In this document: one piece after another, positions 36,083 through 45,337 of the stretch
Layout: the number at the start of each line of letters is the position of its first letter
How positions within the stretch are numbered: position 1 is the first letter of the stretch
DNA from: Bordetella bronchialis
Lineage (GTDB): Bacteria > Pseudomonadota > Gammaproteobacteria > Burkholderiales > Burkholderiaceae_B
Length of the DNA stretch: 64,000 nucleotides
NCBI RefSeq assembly: GCF_001676705.1
Contig: NZ_CP016170.1
Span: forward strand, 930,001-994,000
Direction of reading: 5' to 3'
The notes under the pieces: generated by a model
Told to the model about the DNA's origin: nothing
The model's database searches: none
What the model saw: only the letters and a program-made list of their open reading frames with translations
Made by a program: the position numbers and the translations under genes

Positions 36083-37300
36083 ATGACTAGTTTCTTTAGC
36101 GCGATTCAGAATTGGTTCCATGCCGACTTGTACGGTCGTCACTTGGGCTTGATTCTGCAGGAGGTCGGCAACAGGCGTCCACACGTGCTGGCCTCCTTCC
36201 TCGCAAAGGTTTTCAATATACCGCTGCGGACTTTAGGTACCGTTCGATTTGAAGCGGAGTACGTTTTCAAAGGGCGCCTGGGGCGTCGGCGCGCCGACTT
36301 GGCAGTGTTCTGCGGTGACGCTAAAGAGCCCACTGCACTGATAGAGATCAAGTATCACGATAAGCCGCTCCCCGAAACCGAACTCAAGCCCGCGCAACTT
36401 GCGGATTACAAGGCCTGGCGGGATGAGCGGCGTGACGAACGGTATGTGTTGCTACTTACCCGCGAGCTGTACAGGGCGGATGGCATTGAAGTACGCCGTT
36501 GGGACGCGTTAACACGCCATTTGCGCACTTATGCGGGCGAGTCGGACTTGATTGAGATGCTAGTCAAATATTTAGAAGAAGAAGGGAATGCCATGCAGGA
36601 TATAAACGGAAGTTCGCTGATTCGTTATCTGAAGCGGCTGGTGTGCAATAACGAGTTCGGAGCGAACAATCTCGATGGGCCGGCACAGTTCTCAAACCTT
36701 CTGAAGAACATGCAACTTACCTCAGGCTATTTTCATGGGCATTTCAAAACGGCATGGAGGGAGGCTGGCATTAAAACCCTGGGTGAAGATTACGGCCGGA
36801 GGTCCAAGAGCGCGAGTATCGACTTTGCCGTTCGGAACCGCGTCAGGGAGCAGAAGTCCGGTCGATCACCTATAGCGGGAGGCTACCTGGAGAATCGCCT
36901 GAAATACGGCGGGGACGTCTACGTCTTTGCTCGCCATTCTCTTGGCCATGGGACGGATTGGATTAGGGTGGCTTACGGCGTCCGGTTTGATATCGCGCCT
37001 GGTGATGGTGCCGAGAGAACGCCGGCGACCTACCTGTGGGCCAGGATTGTCGGCGCAAAACTTAAGCGATCGGAGGTCGACCTGGAAAGAGATCGGAAGA
37101 TCAATTTCAAGTGGGTCACCGAGAACGCGGAATTAGCGGCGGAGAAAGTGGAGGCATGGCTCAACAAACTGCTCATAGATGTGATTGACTGTGCCCTGCG
37201 ATCCAAAGCTGACTTGCTGGCCCAACAGAAAAAGGCGCTGAAATTGCTGCAGAAATCCTTGGTTGGCGGGAGACAACCTTTGCTCAATGGCGGGAACTAG
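36083..37300 (+). CDS. PD-(D/E)XK nuclease superfamily protein, function unknown
   Basis: A 405-residue protein. The N-terminal domain carries a PD-(D/E)XK nuclease signature: E58/E60, D72 in RRADLAVF, E88-I-K90 in ALIEIKYHDKP, and a RecB-like QxxxY at 105-109 (QLADY). The remaining about 270 residues, with many basic residues, match nothing I recognise and may bind DNA. Base composition is near 50% GC in samples, far below the neighbours, and codon use differs, so it was probably acquired horizontally. No methylase, helicase or other partner lies beside it. A defence or restriction role is possible but unproven. Confidence 0.75.
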   Translation: MTSFFSAIQNWFHADLYGRHLGLILQEVGNRRPHVLASFLAKVFNIPLRTLGTVRFEAEYVFKGRLGRRRADLAVFCGDAKEPTALIEIKYHDKPLPETELKPAQLADYKAWRDERRDERYVLLLTRELYRADGIEVRRWDALTRHLRTYAGESDLIEMLVKYLEEEGNAMQDINGSSLIRYLKRLVCNNEFGANNLDGPAQFSNLLKNMQLTSGYFHGHFKTAWREAGIKTLGEDYGRRSKSASIDFAVRNRVREQKSGRSPIAGGYLENRLKYGGDVYVFARHSLGHGTDWIRVAYGVRFDIAPGDGAERTPATYLWARIVGAKLKRSEVDLERDRKINFKWVTENAELAAEKVEAWLNKLLIDVIDCALRSKADLLAQQKKALKLLQKSLVGGRQPLLNGGN

Positions 37301-37398
37301 GGCTTTACGGCGACGCGTGGCTCGCGCCGGATCCAACGCTCACGAGTATCGTTGCTGACGCGCGCTGCGTAGACCTGTGCAACGGCTCATTGAATTGT

Positions 37399-37430
37399 CC
37401 GGCGGGACGCTTCCCGTAGCGTCCCGCCGG
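37399..37430. terminator. Strong hairpin downstream of catalase
   Basis: CCGGCGGGACGC and GCGTCCCGCCGG make a perfect 12-base stem with an 8-base loop. It lies 42 bases beyond the catalase stop on the minus strand and about 100 beyond the plus-strand nuclease gene. It probably ends one or both transcripts. Confidence 0.6.
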
Positions 37431-37471
37431 CAAGATGCGCAGGCCATGCCGATGCAAGCAGGACAGCCTCG

Positions 37472-38971
37472 CTAAGCCTGCCCTTGACCCTCCGCGGGCT
37501 TACCCGCCTGGCCCTTGCGGACTTTGTCCTCGATGCGCGCGCCAACTTCCGGATCGACATTGCGCCAATATTGGAAAGCCCGGCTCAGGACCGGCTCGCG
37601 CACGCCGCCCAGCAGGCTGCCCGCCACCGTCTCGACCAGCGCGGCGCGGTCGGCGTCGCTGAATACCTCGCGCACCAGGGTGCCCGGCTGGCTGAAGTCG
37701 TCGTCTTCCGCGCGCAGGGTATAGGCGCTGCGGACCATTTCGCCGTCCGATTCCCAGCCGTTATCGACCTTGCCGGTCTCATCCGCCCAAGGACGATCGC
37801 CGCTGTTCGGGGCATACACCGGAGCCGCGCCGGTGTGGTGATACGTCATGGGGCCGTCGATCATATAGGTGTTGACGGGCACCTTGGGCTGATTGACGGG
37901 CAACTGGTGGAAGTTGGCGCCGATGCGGTTGCGCTGCGCGTCGTTGTAGGCGAACGCGCGGCCCAGCAGCATCTTGTCGGGCGACAGGCCGATGCCGGGC
38001 ACGGTGTTGCCGGGCGAAAACGCCGCCTGTTCGATCTCGGCGAAGAAGTTCACCGGGTTGCGGTTCAAGGTCATCCTGCCGACCTTGATCAGCGGGTAGT
38101 CCTTGTGCGGCCATACTTTAGTCAGGTCGAAAGGATTGATGCGATAGCTCCTGGCGTCGGCATAGGGCATGATCTGCACCGACAGCTCCCACGAAGGACA
38201 GTCGCCGCGCTTGATGGCGTCGAACAGGTCGCGCCGGTGGAAGTCCGCGTCGGAGCCGGCCATGGCGGCGGCCTCGGCGTTGCTGAAGAACGCCATGCCC
38301 TGCTGGCTGTGGAAGTGGTACTTCACCCAGAAACGCTCGCCCTTGGCGTTGACCCACATATAGGTATGCGAGCCGTATCCGTTCATGTGGCGCCAGGTGC
38401 GAGGCAACCCGCGCGGTCCTAGCAGATACGTCACCTGGTGGGCGCTTTCCGGGTTGTTGGTCCAGAAGTCCCATTGCATGTGGTTGTCGCGCAGCCCGCT
38501 GTCGGGCAGGCGCTTCTGGCTGCGGATGAAGTGCGGGAACTTCATCGGGTCGCGGACGAAGAATATCGGCGTGTTGTTGCCCACCAGGTCGTAGTTGCCC
38601 TCGCTGGTGTAGAACTTCAGCGAGAATCCGCGCACGTCGCGCCATGTGTCGGGACTGCCCTGTTCGCCGGCCACCGTCGAAAACCGTGCCAGCATCTCGG
38701 TCTTGGCGCCGCGCTGGAACAGGGCGGCCTTGGTGTACTTCGAGACATCCTCGGTGGTTTCGAATACGCCGAAGGCGCCGGATCCTTTGGCGTGGGGCTG
38801 GCGCTCGATGACCTTTTCCCGGTTGAAGTGCGCCATCTGCTCCAGGAAGTGCACATCGTGCAGGACGATGGGGCCGTCCGGGCCCACAGTCAGGGAGTTC
38901 CGGTCGCTGACCGCGGGCGCGCCCGTCGTGGTCGTCGACGGTGCCGAGGTATCGAAGATTTTGTCAGTCAT
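37472..38971 (-). CDS. Monofunctional haem catalase
   Basis: A 499-residue clade-type small-subunit catalase that breaks down hydrogen peroxide in the cytoplasm. The distal histidine is H60 in the [13 protein letters not shown] stretch; [11 protein letters not shown] supplies the asparagine side; the proximal Tyr lies in [16 protein letters not shown]. Length is normal. The ATG at 38971 has GAAGGCGA upstream; the longer frame is rejected. Downstream of a LysR gene (39215-40126) on the same strand but 243 bases apart, so a separate promoter is likely. Confidence 0.95.
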   Translation of the reverse strand: MTDKIFDTSAPSTTTTGAPAVSDRNSLTVGPDGPIVLHDVHFLEQMAHFNREKVIERQPHAKGSGAFGVFETTEDVSKYTKAALFQRGAKTEMLARFSTVAGEQGSPDTWRDVRGFSLKFYTSEGNYDLVGNNTPIFFVRDPMKFPHFIRSQKRLPDSGLRDNHMQWDFWTNNPESAHQVTYLLGPRGLPRTWRHMNGYGSHTYMWVNAKGERFWVKYHFHSQQGMAFFSNAEAAAMAGSDADFHRRDLFDAIKRGDCPSWELSVQIMPYADARSYRINPFDLTKVWPHKDYPLIKVGRMTLNRNPVNFFAEIEQAAFSPGNTVPGIGLSPDKMLLGRAFAYNDAQRNRIGANFHQLPVNQPKVPVNTYMIDGPMTYHHTGAAPVYAPNSGDRPWADETGKVDNGWESDGEMVRSAYTLRAEDDDFSQPGTLVREVFSDADRAALVETVAGSLLGGVREPVLSRAFQYWRNVDPEVGARIEDKVRKGQAGKPAEGQGQA

Positions 38972-39214
38972 GGTGATTTCGCCTTCCTTCTGGATGTCGC
39001 GGGTGCGATGGACGCCCTGGGAGCTCTGGCTCGAAGCCGGGTGGGTGCGGGCCCGACGGCGCCGCGCGCCGGGACTGGCATGCGCGGTGGCAAAGCGGGG
39101 GTGGGCGGACAGATTGCCACAGGGCCAGGGCAGGCGTAAAGGGGCGCGGAATTGGCGAGCGTGGTGTCGGCCCGCGCAGGACCGGCCACCGCTTCGCGAC
39201 TGGCACCGGCACAT

Positions 39215-40126
39215 TCAAGCGCCAGGCGAGCCGCCTTTTTTCTTCTCGGCGAGGGCCATATCGACCAGACGCCGCACCGGCGCGGAAGGCGATGCGCGGA
39301 ACACCAGCGTCAAGGGGATGGTGAAGGCCGAGGCCGCAGCCAGTTTGCGGTACACGACGCTTTCCTGGTGCACCGCGTCTATCGCCCGCGGCACGATGGT
39401 AATCCCCCGCCCGGCGGAAACCAGCGTGACGGCGGACAGCAGACGCGGGACGTCGGCGACGATGCGGGGCGTGTAGCCGGCTTTGCGGCAGGCCGGCATC
39501 AGTTCGTCCTGGATGCCGGGGCCGTCGGCGCGGCGGTAGAAGATCCAGGGTTCCTCCGCGAGCTCGGCCAGCAGGATCGCCTTGCGGCGCTTTGCCAGCC
39601 GATGACCGACAGGCAGGGCCACGACCATGGGTTCATCGGCCAGTACGATCGAGCGCAAGCTGGGGTATCGGTCGGTGGTCGATCGTACGAACGCTGCATC
39701 GATGGATTCGCCCGCCACGGCCTCCAGCAAATCCCGCGTGGCGTTCTCCTGGAATTCCAGGTCGACGTGCGGATGCCTGGCGTGAAAGGCCCGGAGAAGC
39801 CGGGGCACGAGCGGGTGCAGGGAGGCGGAACTGGTATAGCCCACCGCGATGCGTCCGGACTCGCCGCGCGATGCCTGCCGTACCCGCGCTACGGCGCTTT
39901 CGGCGTCGGCCAGCAGACGGCGTGCGTCTTTCAGGAACACCTGGCCGCTGCCGTTCAACTTGATGCTGCGCGGCGTGCGGTCGAACAAGCGCACGCCCAG
40001 CTCGCGTTCAAGGTCGCGGATCTGTTGGCTGAGCGGCGGTTGTTGTATGCCCAGGCGCTGTGCGGCCCGGGTCATGTGCTGTTCCTCCGCGACCGCGACG
40101 AAATAGCGCAAATGACGAAGTTCCAT
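39215..40126 (-). CDS. LysR-family regulator (BenM/CatM-like)
   Basis: A 303-residue regulator. The N-terminus MELRHLRYFVAVAEEQHMTRAAQRLG and the recognition helix PPLSQQIRDLERELG are typical of the BenM/CatM/CbbR-like branch, whose members often respond to aromatic intermediates. It is divergent from a methyltransferase gene and upstream of catalase. It is not an OxyR: the conserved OxyR cysteine pair is not visible. Its targets are not clear. Confidence 0.9.
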   Translation of the reverse strand: MELRHLRYFVAVAEEQHMTRAAQRLGIQQPPLSQQIRDLERELGVRLFDRTPRSIKLNGSGQVFLKDARRLLADAESAVARVRQASRGESGRIAVGYTSSASLHPLVPRLLRAFHARHPHVDLEFQENATRDLLEAVAGESIDAAFVRSTTDRYPSLRSIVLADEPMVVALPVGHRLAKRRKAILLAELAEEPWIFYRRADGPGIQDELMPACRKAGYTPRIVADVPRLLSAVTLVSAGRGITIVPRAIDAVHQESVVYRKLAAASAFTIPLTLVFRASPSAPVRRLVDMALAEKKKGGSPGA

Positions 40127-40133
40127 CGCGTGC

Positions 40134-40191
40134 GATGCAGATGTAATGCATATCCATGTAGGACGAACAATATATTTTACATATCTGCATC
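40134..40191. promoter_or_regulatory. Wide inverted repeat in the LysR/methyltransferase divergent promoter
   Basis: GATGCAGAT (40134-40142) is matched by ATCTGCATC (40183-40191) across a 40-base AT-rich spacer. It begins just upstream of the LysR start. This spacing would let two LysR dimers bind and bend the DNA, so it is a candidate autoregulatory region. Confidence 0.5.
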
Positions 40192-40268
40192 GCCGTCCCA
40201 GAATGGGCGTTTCGCGATGGGCTATCCGATCCCCTCGCGGGCGCTCGAACGATATGCTGGAGTAAACC

Positions 40269-41054
40269 ATGAGCATCGATTTCCACTCTGAAACGGTCAA
40301 GGACAGCTATGCGGATCGCGACGCGCATGCGGATTGGGCGCGGGCGATTGCCGGTCTGCTCGACCCCGAGGGCAAGCGCGTGGTGGATGTGGGATGCGGC
40401 GGTGGCATCTATTCCCTGGCGTGGGCCCGGCTGGGCGCGGCCCACGTCACGGGGGTGGATTTCTCGCAAGTCATGATCGACACCGCCACCAGGCAAGCCC
40501 AGGGACGCGACAATCTGGCGTTTCGCGTCGGCTCATCGCAGGACACCGGACTGCCTGCCGCATGCGCGGACGTCGTGTTCCAGCGCGCACTGATACACCA
40601 TCTGTCCGAATACACGGACACCTTTCGGGAAGCCGCGCGGCTGCTGGCGCCCGGCGGCATGCTGCTGGTGCAGGACCGTACGGTGGACGACGTCGGCCTG
40701 CCGGGATCTTCCCCGCACATACGCGGCTATTTCTTCGAGTGCTTTCCCCGCCTGCGCGACTTCGAATCCGGCCGCCGTCCCGACGACGCCGGCGTCAGGA
40801 AAGCGCTGGAGGCGACGGGCTTTACGCGCGTGGAGTCGCGCACGCTATGGGAGACCCGCAAGACCTATGGCGACTTCGACGCGCTGGCTCGCGACCTGCG
40901 CGCGCGCACCGGACGATCGATCCTGCATGAATTGAACGATGCGGAGATCGAAGCGCTGGTCGATTTCATCCGCGCGCATGTGCCGGTTGGCGCGGGTATC
41001 GTGGAGCAGGACAGGTGGACGGTGTGGTCGGCTTCCGCGGCGCATGCTGGATGA
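40269..41054 (+). CDS. Class I SAM-dependent methyltransferase
   Basis: A 261-residue methyltransferase of the UbiE/class I fold. Motif I VVDVGCGGGIYSLAWA (about 38-53) binds S-adenosylmethionine, followed by GVDFSQVMIDTA, and RLLAPGGMLLVQD as the later motif. The acceptor is unknown. It is divergent from the LysR gene at 39215-40126, which may regulate it. Confidence 0.9.
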   Translation: MSIDFHSETVKDSYADRDAHADWARAIAGLLDPEGKRVVDVGCGGGIYSLAWARLGAAHVTGVDFSQVMIDTATRQAQGRDNLAFRVGSSQDTGLPAACADVVFQRALIHHLSEYTDTFREAARLLAPGGMLLVQDRTVDDVGLPGSSPHIRGYFFECFPRLRDFESGRRPDDAGVRKALEATGFTRVESRTLWETRKTYGDFDALARDLRARTGRSILHELNDAEIEALVDFIRAHVPVGAGIVEQDRWTVWSASAAHAG

Positions 41055-41112
41055 CAGGCCATGTGACGGAGACGGGCGAACCGGCTGGCAATTGCCCCGT
41101 TGCGTCGCGCGA

Positions 41113-41820
41113 TCAAGCGGGCATGCGCGTCGGCGCGGGGCTTTCTTCCAGATGATGCGCGGTCAGCGCCCGCTGGTAGCCGCTTTCCACATGCTGCCGC
41201 ATGGCGCGCGCCGCGACATCGGCGTCGCGCGTCCTCAGGGCTTCCAGTATGGCGCGATGTTCCGCGTGCGAAGCCGAGGAACTGCCCGCCAATGAGAAGC
41301 CACGCCGGCGCAGCAGATGGATGCGGTTCACCACCTGCCGGTACAGTCCCAGCAGCGTGGCGTTGCCGGTCATCTGCACCAGCCGGTCGTGAAAGGCCAG
41401 GTTCAATTCGAAGTACCGGTTGACGCCGTCGCGGGCGGAAGTGGTTTCCAGCTCGGTCAGCATGGCGCCCAGTTCCGCCAGTTGTCCGTCCGTGATGCGG
41501 GGCGCCAGGCGCCGGCCCACCATTTCGTCCATGCCGGCACGCACGTCGTACAGCTCGGCGGCCTCTTCGTCCGACAGATCGCGGATGAACACGCCGCGGT
41601 TTTTCTCCAGCCGGACCAGCCCGGCTTCCTCCAGCGCGCGAAAGGCCTCGCGCAGCGGACTGCGGCTGACGCCCAGGCGCTGCGACAGTTCGCTTTCGTT
41701 CAGGCGCGAGCCCACGGTGAGTTCGCCGGACTTGATGCCGCGCAGGATTTCTTCCTGCACCAGGCCGGACAAGGTCATGGACCGCAGCAGATCGAAAGGC
41801 GAGGCGGAAGAGGAAGCCAT
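41113..41820 (-). CDS. GntR-family regulator, FCD domain
   Basis: A 235-residue FadR-subfamily regulator. The winged helix-turn-helix (SRLNESELSQRLGVSRSPLREAF, within about 37-60) is followed by an all-helical FCD ligand domain with metal-site histidines (NLAFHDRLV, HAEHRAILEA, MRQHVESGY). The ATG at 41820 has AAGGG upstream; a longer frame from 41874 lacks one. It is divergent from the MFS-SDR-Bug-PrpD operon and presumably represses it until its acid ligand appears. Confidence 0.92.
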   Translation of the reverse strand: MASSSASPFDLLRSMTLSGLVQEEILRGIKSGELTVGSRLNESELSQRLGVSRSPLREAFRALEEAGLVRLEKNRGVFIRDLSDEEAAELYDVRAGMDEMVGRRLAPRITDGQLAELGAMLTELETTSARDGVNRYFELNLAFHDRLVQMTGNATLLGLYRQVVNRIHLLRRRGFSLAGSSSASHAEHRAILEALRTRDADVAARAMRQHVESGYQRALTAHHLEESPAPTRMPA

Positions 41821-42129
41821 TGGATTACTACCCTTGAGTTGGATCGTCGCGCGCCGAAGGCGGTGCGCCGCCAAGGGCGGGATGTGTGGCGGGCGCGGAT
41901 ATTTGGGCCGACTTCAGCGCGCGGTAAGGATATCAAAAGTACTGTATGCGGCAGATTGTAGAATCGTCGACAATCTGTAGGATGCAATGCATTCGAGGCG
42001 GTGGCAAGACCCATCGCCCGTCTTGGGCCCGCGGGGGCGCAAACCAAGGACAACAAGGACGCGACACAGCGTCCGCGAATAAGAGAACCGCCACTGGCGG
42101 TTCCCTGGCTACCCCGTGGAGCGAGACAA
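41821..42129. other. 309-base divergent promoter region, GntR / MFS operon
   Basis: This gap holds the promoters of both the GntR gene and the MFS-led operon. Apart from the palindrome at 41952-41977, reported separately, I see only an AT-rich patch at 41925-41990 suitable for promoter elements. A frame running in from 42001 towards the MFS gene has no ribosome-binding site and is not protein-like. Confidence 0.5.
41952..41977. promoter_or_regulatory. GntR/FCD operator candidate
   Basis: CAGATTGT-N10-ACAATCTG is a perfect eight-base inverted repeat. Nested in it, ATCGTCGACAAT (41963-41974) is a near-perfect palindrome of the TNGTNNACNA type bound by FCD-class GntR proteins. It lies between the divergent GntR and MFS genes, about 130 bases from the former. 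Confidence 0.6.
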
Positions 42130-43473
42130 ATGGCCGCTATCAAGGCAAGGGTTTTTCGTGGCACGCCGGGCAGGGTGTTCATCCTGCTGTGCGCCATGTA
42201 TTTCATCGAGTACGTGGACCGCGTGAACCTGTCGGTGGCGGCGCCGCTGATCAAGCAGGAGTTCGGGCTTAGCAATACGCGCCTGGGTGTCGCGCTGGCG
42301 GCCTTCGGCTACTGCTACGCCATCTTCCAGATCGTCTGCGGCTACCTGGGCGACCGCCTGGGGCCCCGGCGCATGCTGGCCTTGTCGGGCCTGGTATGGG
42401 CGCTGGGCACGCTGGTCACCGGCTTCGCCACCGGACTGGGCGGCCTGATCGTGGCGCGCCTGCTGGTCGGCACGGGCGAGGGCGGCACCATCCCCGTCGC
42501 CACGCGGGCGATGAGCAATTGGGTCCCGCGCGAGCGACGTGGCTTCGCCCAGGGTTTCACGCATTCGGCCTCTCGCGCCGCAGCCGCGCTGACGCCGCCG
42601 CTGGTGGTCTTCATGATTCCCTTCGTGGGCTGGCGCGGCGCCTTCGTGGTGATGGGCGTCGTCAGCCTGGTGTGGGTGGCGCTGTGGTACGGCTACTTCC
42701 GCGACGACCCCCGCGAGCATCGCGCCATCACGCCGGAGGAACTGGCCGCGCTGCCGCCCTATACCGACGCGGCGCGCGGCCAGGACGGCAAGCGCCAGGC
42801 GGTGCCCTGGCTGGCGCTGCTGCGCCGGATCCTGCCCGTCACCATCGTGTTCTTCGCCCATGCCTGGGCGCTGTGGATGTACCTGAGCTGGCTGCCCAGC
42901 TTCTTCGTCTCGCATTTCCACATCAACCTGAAGCATTCGGCCTTCTATACCGGCGCGGTGTTCCTGGCCGCGGTGGTCGGCAATACCGCGGGCGGCATGC
43001 TGACGGACTGGCTTTATACGCGCACCGGCAAGGTGAATGCCGCGCGCCGCAATGTGGTCATCCTGGCCTTCGGCGGGTCCATCCTGTTCATGTCCGGCGT
43101 GCTGTTCGTGCAGGACGAGACCGTAGTGGCGCTATGCCTGGCGGCCGCGCTGTTCTTCCTGGAATTGAGCGCGGGGCCCGTCTTCGCCACGCCCATGGAC
43201 GTGGCGCCGCAGTATGCCGGCGTGGCGACCGGCTTCGTCAGCACCGCGGCGGGACTGGCCGCCGTGATCTCGCCCATCACCTTCGGCTACATCGTCGACG
43301 TGACGGGCAGCTATACCTCGCCGTTTCTGGTGTCGATCGCCATCCTGGCGGTCGGCATCGTGATGTCGTTCTGGATGCGGCCCGACAAGGCGCTGCAGGT
43401 TCCCGCGCCCCGGCCACGGGCCCCGCGGTCCGGAGCACCCGTGATGGAGTTCAGGAGCACAGCGCATGAGTGA
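42130..43473 (+). CDS. MFS transporter, anion:cation symporter type
   Basis: A 447-residue inner-membrane carrier with about twelve segments. It resembles the ACS family (glucarate, galactonate and aromatic-acid carriers): YVDRVNLSVAAPLIKQEFGLS at the start, then the GYLGDRLGPRR loop. The ATG at 42130 follows GGAGCGAGACAA. It is the first gene of an operon whose other members are an SDR, a Bug receptor and an MmgE/PrpD enzyme, so it probably imports the same acid. Two uptake systems in one operon is uncommon. Confidence 0.92.
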   Translation: MAAIKARVFRGTPGRVFILLCAMYFIEYVDRVNLSVAAPLIKQEFGLSNTRLGVALAAFGYCYAIFQIVCGYLGDRLGPRRMLALSGLVWALGTLVTGFATGLGGLIVARLLVGTGEGGTIPVATRAMSNWVPRERRGFAQGFTHSASRAAAALTPPLVVFMIPFVGWRGAFVVMGVVSLVWVALWYGYFRDDPREHRAITPEELAALPPYTDAARGQDGKRQAVPWLALLRRILPVTIVFFAHAWALWMYLSWLPSFFVSHFHINLKHSAFYTGAVFLAAVVGNTAGGMLTDWLYTRTGKVNAARRNVVILAFGGSILFMSGVLFVQDETVVALCLAAALFFLELSAGPVFATPMDVAPQYAGVATGFVSTAAGLAAVISPITFGYIVDVTGSYTSPFLVSIAILAVGIVMSFWMRPDKALQVPAPRPRAPRSGAPVMEFRSTAHE

Positions 43474-44260
43474 AGCAGCGAGCCGGCCCGTATCCGGACA
43501 GGCGGCAATGGACCGGCCCTTGTCCGGACAGGTGGCGATCGTGACCGGTGCGGCGCGCAACATCGGCCGCGCGATCGCCGTCGAACTGGGGCGCCAGGGC
43601 GCGGACGTGGTGGTGAACGCCCAGCGCTCCGCCGCGGAGGCCGAGGAAACCGCCGCACTGGTGCGGCAAGCCGGCGCCCATGCGCTGGTGCACCTGGCGG
43701 ATATCTCGCATCCGGACGGCGCGCAGGCACTGATCGACGCCGCCGTGGGCGGTTTCGGGCGCATCGATATCCTGGTCAACAACGCAGCCATCCGGCGCGA
43801 GGCGCCGTTCGAAGCGCTGGACTGGCGGCAATGGCGCGAGGTCACGGGCGTGATCCTGGACGGCGCGTATCTGTGCGCGCATGCCGCCGCGCCCTACCTG
43901 CGCCGCGCGCCGGCGGGCGCCATCGTCAACATCGGCGGCATGTCCGCGCACGGCGGATCGGCCGGCCGCGCCCATGTGATCGCCGCCAAGATGGGCCTGG
44001 TCGGCCTGACCCGCGCGCTGGCGCATGACCTGAGCGGCGACGGCGTCACGGTGAATTGCGTGGTGCCGGGCCTGATCGATACGGCACGCGGCCATTCCGC
44101 GCAGGGGACTCCCGCGCATCACGCCAGGCACACGACCCTGCTGGGGCGGCGCGGCACCGCGCAGGAAGTGGCCGACCTGGTGGCCTTCCTGTGCGGACCG
44201 AAGGCCAGGTACCTGACCGGCCAGACCATGCACGCCAACGGCGGCGCCTACCTGGGCTGA
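43466..44260 (+). CDS. SDR family protein lacking catalytic Ser and Tyr
   Basis: A 264-residue SDR fold. Cofactor motif TGAARNIGRAIA and NNAA are present. Where FabG has NIGS...YAAAK, this protein has NIGG...VIAAK: the catalytic Ser is Gly and the Tyr is Val, only the Lys remains. It therefore may not be a standard oxidoreductase. The start overlaps the MFS stop by eight bases. It may act on the imported substrate or serve as a binding or regulatory protein. Confidence 0.9.
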   Translation: MSEAASRPVSGQAAMDRPLSGQVAIVTGAARNIGRAIAVELGRQGADVVVNAQRSAAEAEETAALVRQAGAHALVHLADISHPDGAQALIDAAVGGFGRIDILVNNAAIRREAPFEALDWRQWREVTGVILDGAYLCAHAAAPYLRRAPAGAIVNIGGMSAHGGSAGRAHVIAAKMGLVGLTRALAHDLSGDGVTVNCVVPGLIDTARGHSAQGTPAHHARHTTLLGRRGTAQEVADLVAFLCGPKARYLTGQTMHANGGAYLG

Positions 44261-44284
44261 GACAAAAATTCCAATGGAGATGAA

Positions 44285-45274
44285 ATGAAGCTCGTACGTA
44301 CCACCGCCCGTATCGCGGCGCGCGCCGGATTGGCCCTGACGCTGGGCCTGGGCGCGCACGTCGCCCATGCGCAGGCCGACTATCCCAATCACAAGGTCCG
44401 GGTCATCGCGCCGCAAGGCGCGGGCGGCGGGGTGGATGTGGTGGGCCGCCTGCTGATGGAGCAGTTGTCCAAGCGGCTGGGCCAGTCTTTCTATATCGAG
44501 AACCAGGGCGGCGCGGGCGGCATCATCGGCGCGTCCGACACGGCGCGCGCCGCGCCGGACGGCTACACGCTGATGATCGCCTACGTCGCCACGCATGGCA
44601 CCAACCCCGCGGTGCGCAAGACGCCTTACGACCCGGTAAAGAGCTTCACGCCCATCGCGATGATAGGCGGCACGGCCAACATGCTGCTGGTCGGCCCCAA
44701 CCTGGGCGTGAAGACACTGAAGGAGTTCGTCGACTATGCCAGGCAGAACCCCGACAAGCTCAGCTATGGCACGTCCGGCAACGGAACGCTGAACCATCTG
44801 GCGATGGAGGAGTTCAAGCACGCCGCCGGTTTCAATGACCTGTCGGTCCCCTACAAGAGTATGAGCGAGGCGTTGACGGACGTGATCGGCGGGCGCGTGC
44901 AGACGGTATTTCCCGGCGTGGCGGCGGGGCTGCCCACGGTGAAGTCCGGCCGGGTGATCCCGCTGGCCGTCACCGGCGAAAAACGCCAGGCCGTGCTTCC
45001 CGACGTGCCTACGTTCCAGGAGCTGGGTTATCCCTCCATGCAGGCCTTGACGTGGTACGGCGTGGTGGGCCCCGCCAAGATGCCGCAGGCCGTGACGGAC
45101 AAGCTCAACGCCACGGTGAACGACATCCTGAAATCGCCCGACTTCCGGCAGAAGCTGGAGCAGCTGGGCATAGACCCCATGCCGATGAGCCCCGCGCAGT
45201 TCGGCGACTACATCGCCAAGGAAGTCGGGACCTGGACCCAGGTCGCCCACGACAGCAAGATCTCCATCGACTGA
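44285..45274 (+). CDS. Bug/TctC family periplasmic binding receptor
   Basis: A 329-residue receptor with a Sec signal peptide ending HVAHAQA. Bug motifs YPNHKVRVIAPQGAGGGVDV and APDGYTLMIAY are clear. The ATG at 44285 lies 24 bases after the SDR stop with GGAGATGAA just upstream (AATGGAG). It is co-transcribed with the MFS, SDR and PrpD genes. The parallel gene at 61459 is also next to an MmgE/PrpD gene, and both have the same PMSPAQF segment near the C-terminus, so the two may be close paralogues. Confidence 0.93.
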   Translation: MKLVRTTARIAARAGLALTLGLGAHVAHAQADYPNHKVRVIAPQGAGGGVDVVGRLLMEQLSKRLGQSFYIENQGGAGGIIGASDTARAAPDGYTLMIAYVATHGTNPAVRKTPYDPVKSFTPIAMIGGTANMLLVGPNLGVKTLKEFVDYARQNPDKLSYGTSGNGTLNHLAMEEFKHAAGFNDLSVPYKSMSEALTDVIGGRVQTVFPGVAAGLPTVKSGRVIPLAVTGEKRQAVLPDVPTFQELGYPSMQALTWYGVVGPAKMPQAVTDKLNATVNDILKSPDFRQKLEQLGIDPMPMSPAQFGDYIAKEVGTWTQVAHDSKISID

Positions 45275-45337
45275 CGCCACCGGCACCCAGGCAATTGCAC
45301 GCAAGTGGCACTCAAGCGCATCTCAACAGGAAAGACC

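Noticed and set aside
39215..40126. OxyR identity for the LysR gene upstream of catalase
   Set aside because: The N-terminus and effector domain are BenM/CatM-like, and the OxyR redox cysteine pair is not seen.
42001..42129. Upstream extension of the MFS carrier from 42001
   Set aside because: No ribosome-binding site; the added residues are basic and Pro-rich, unlike a carrier N-terminus.
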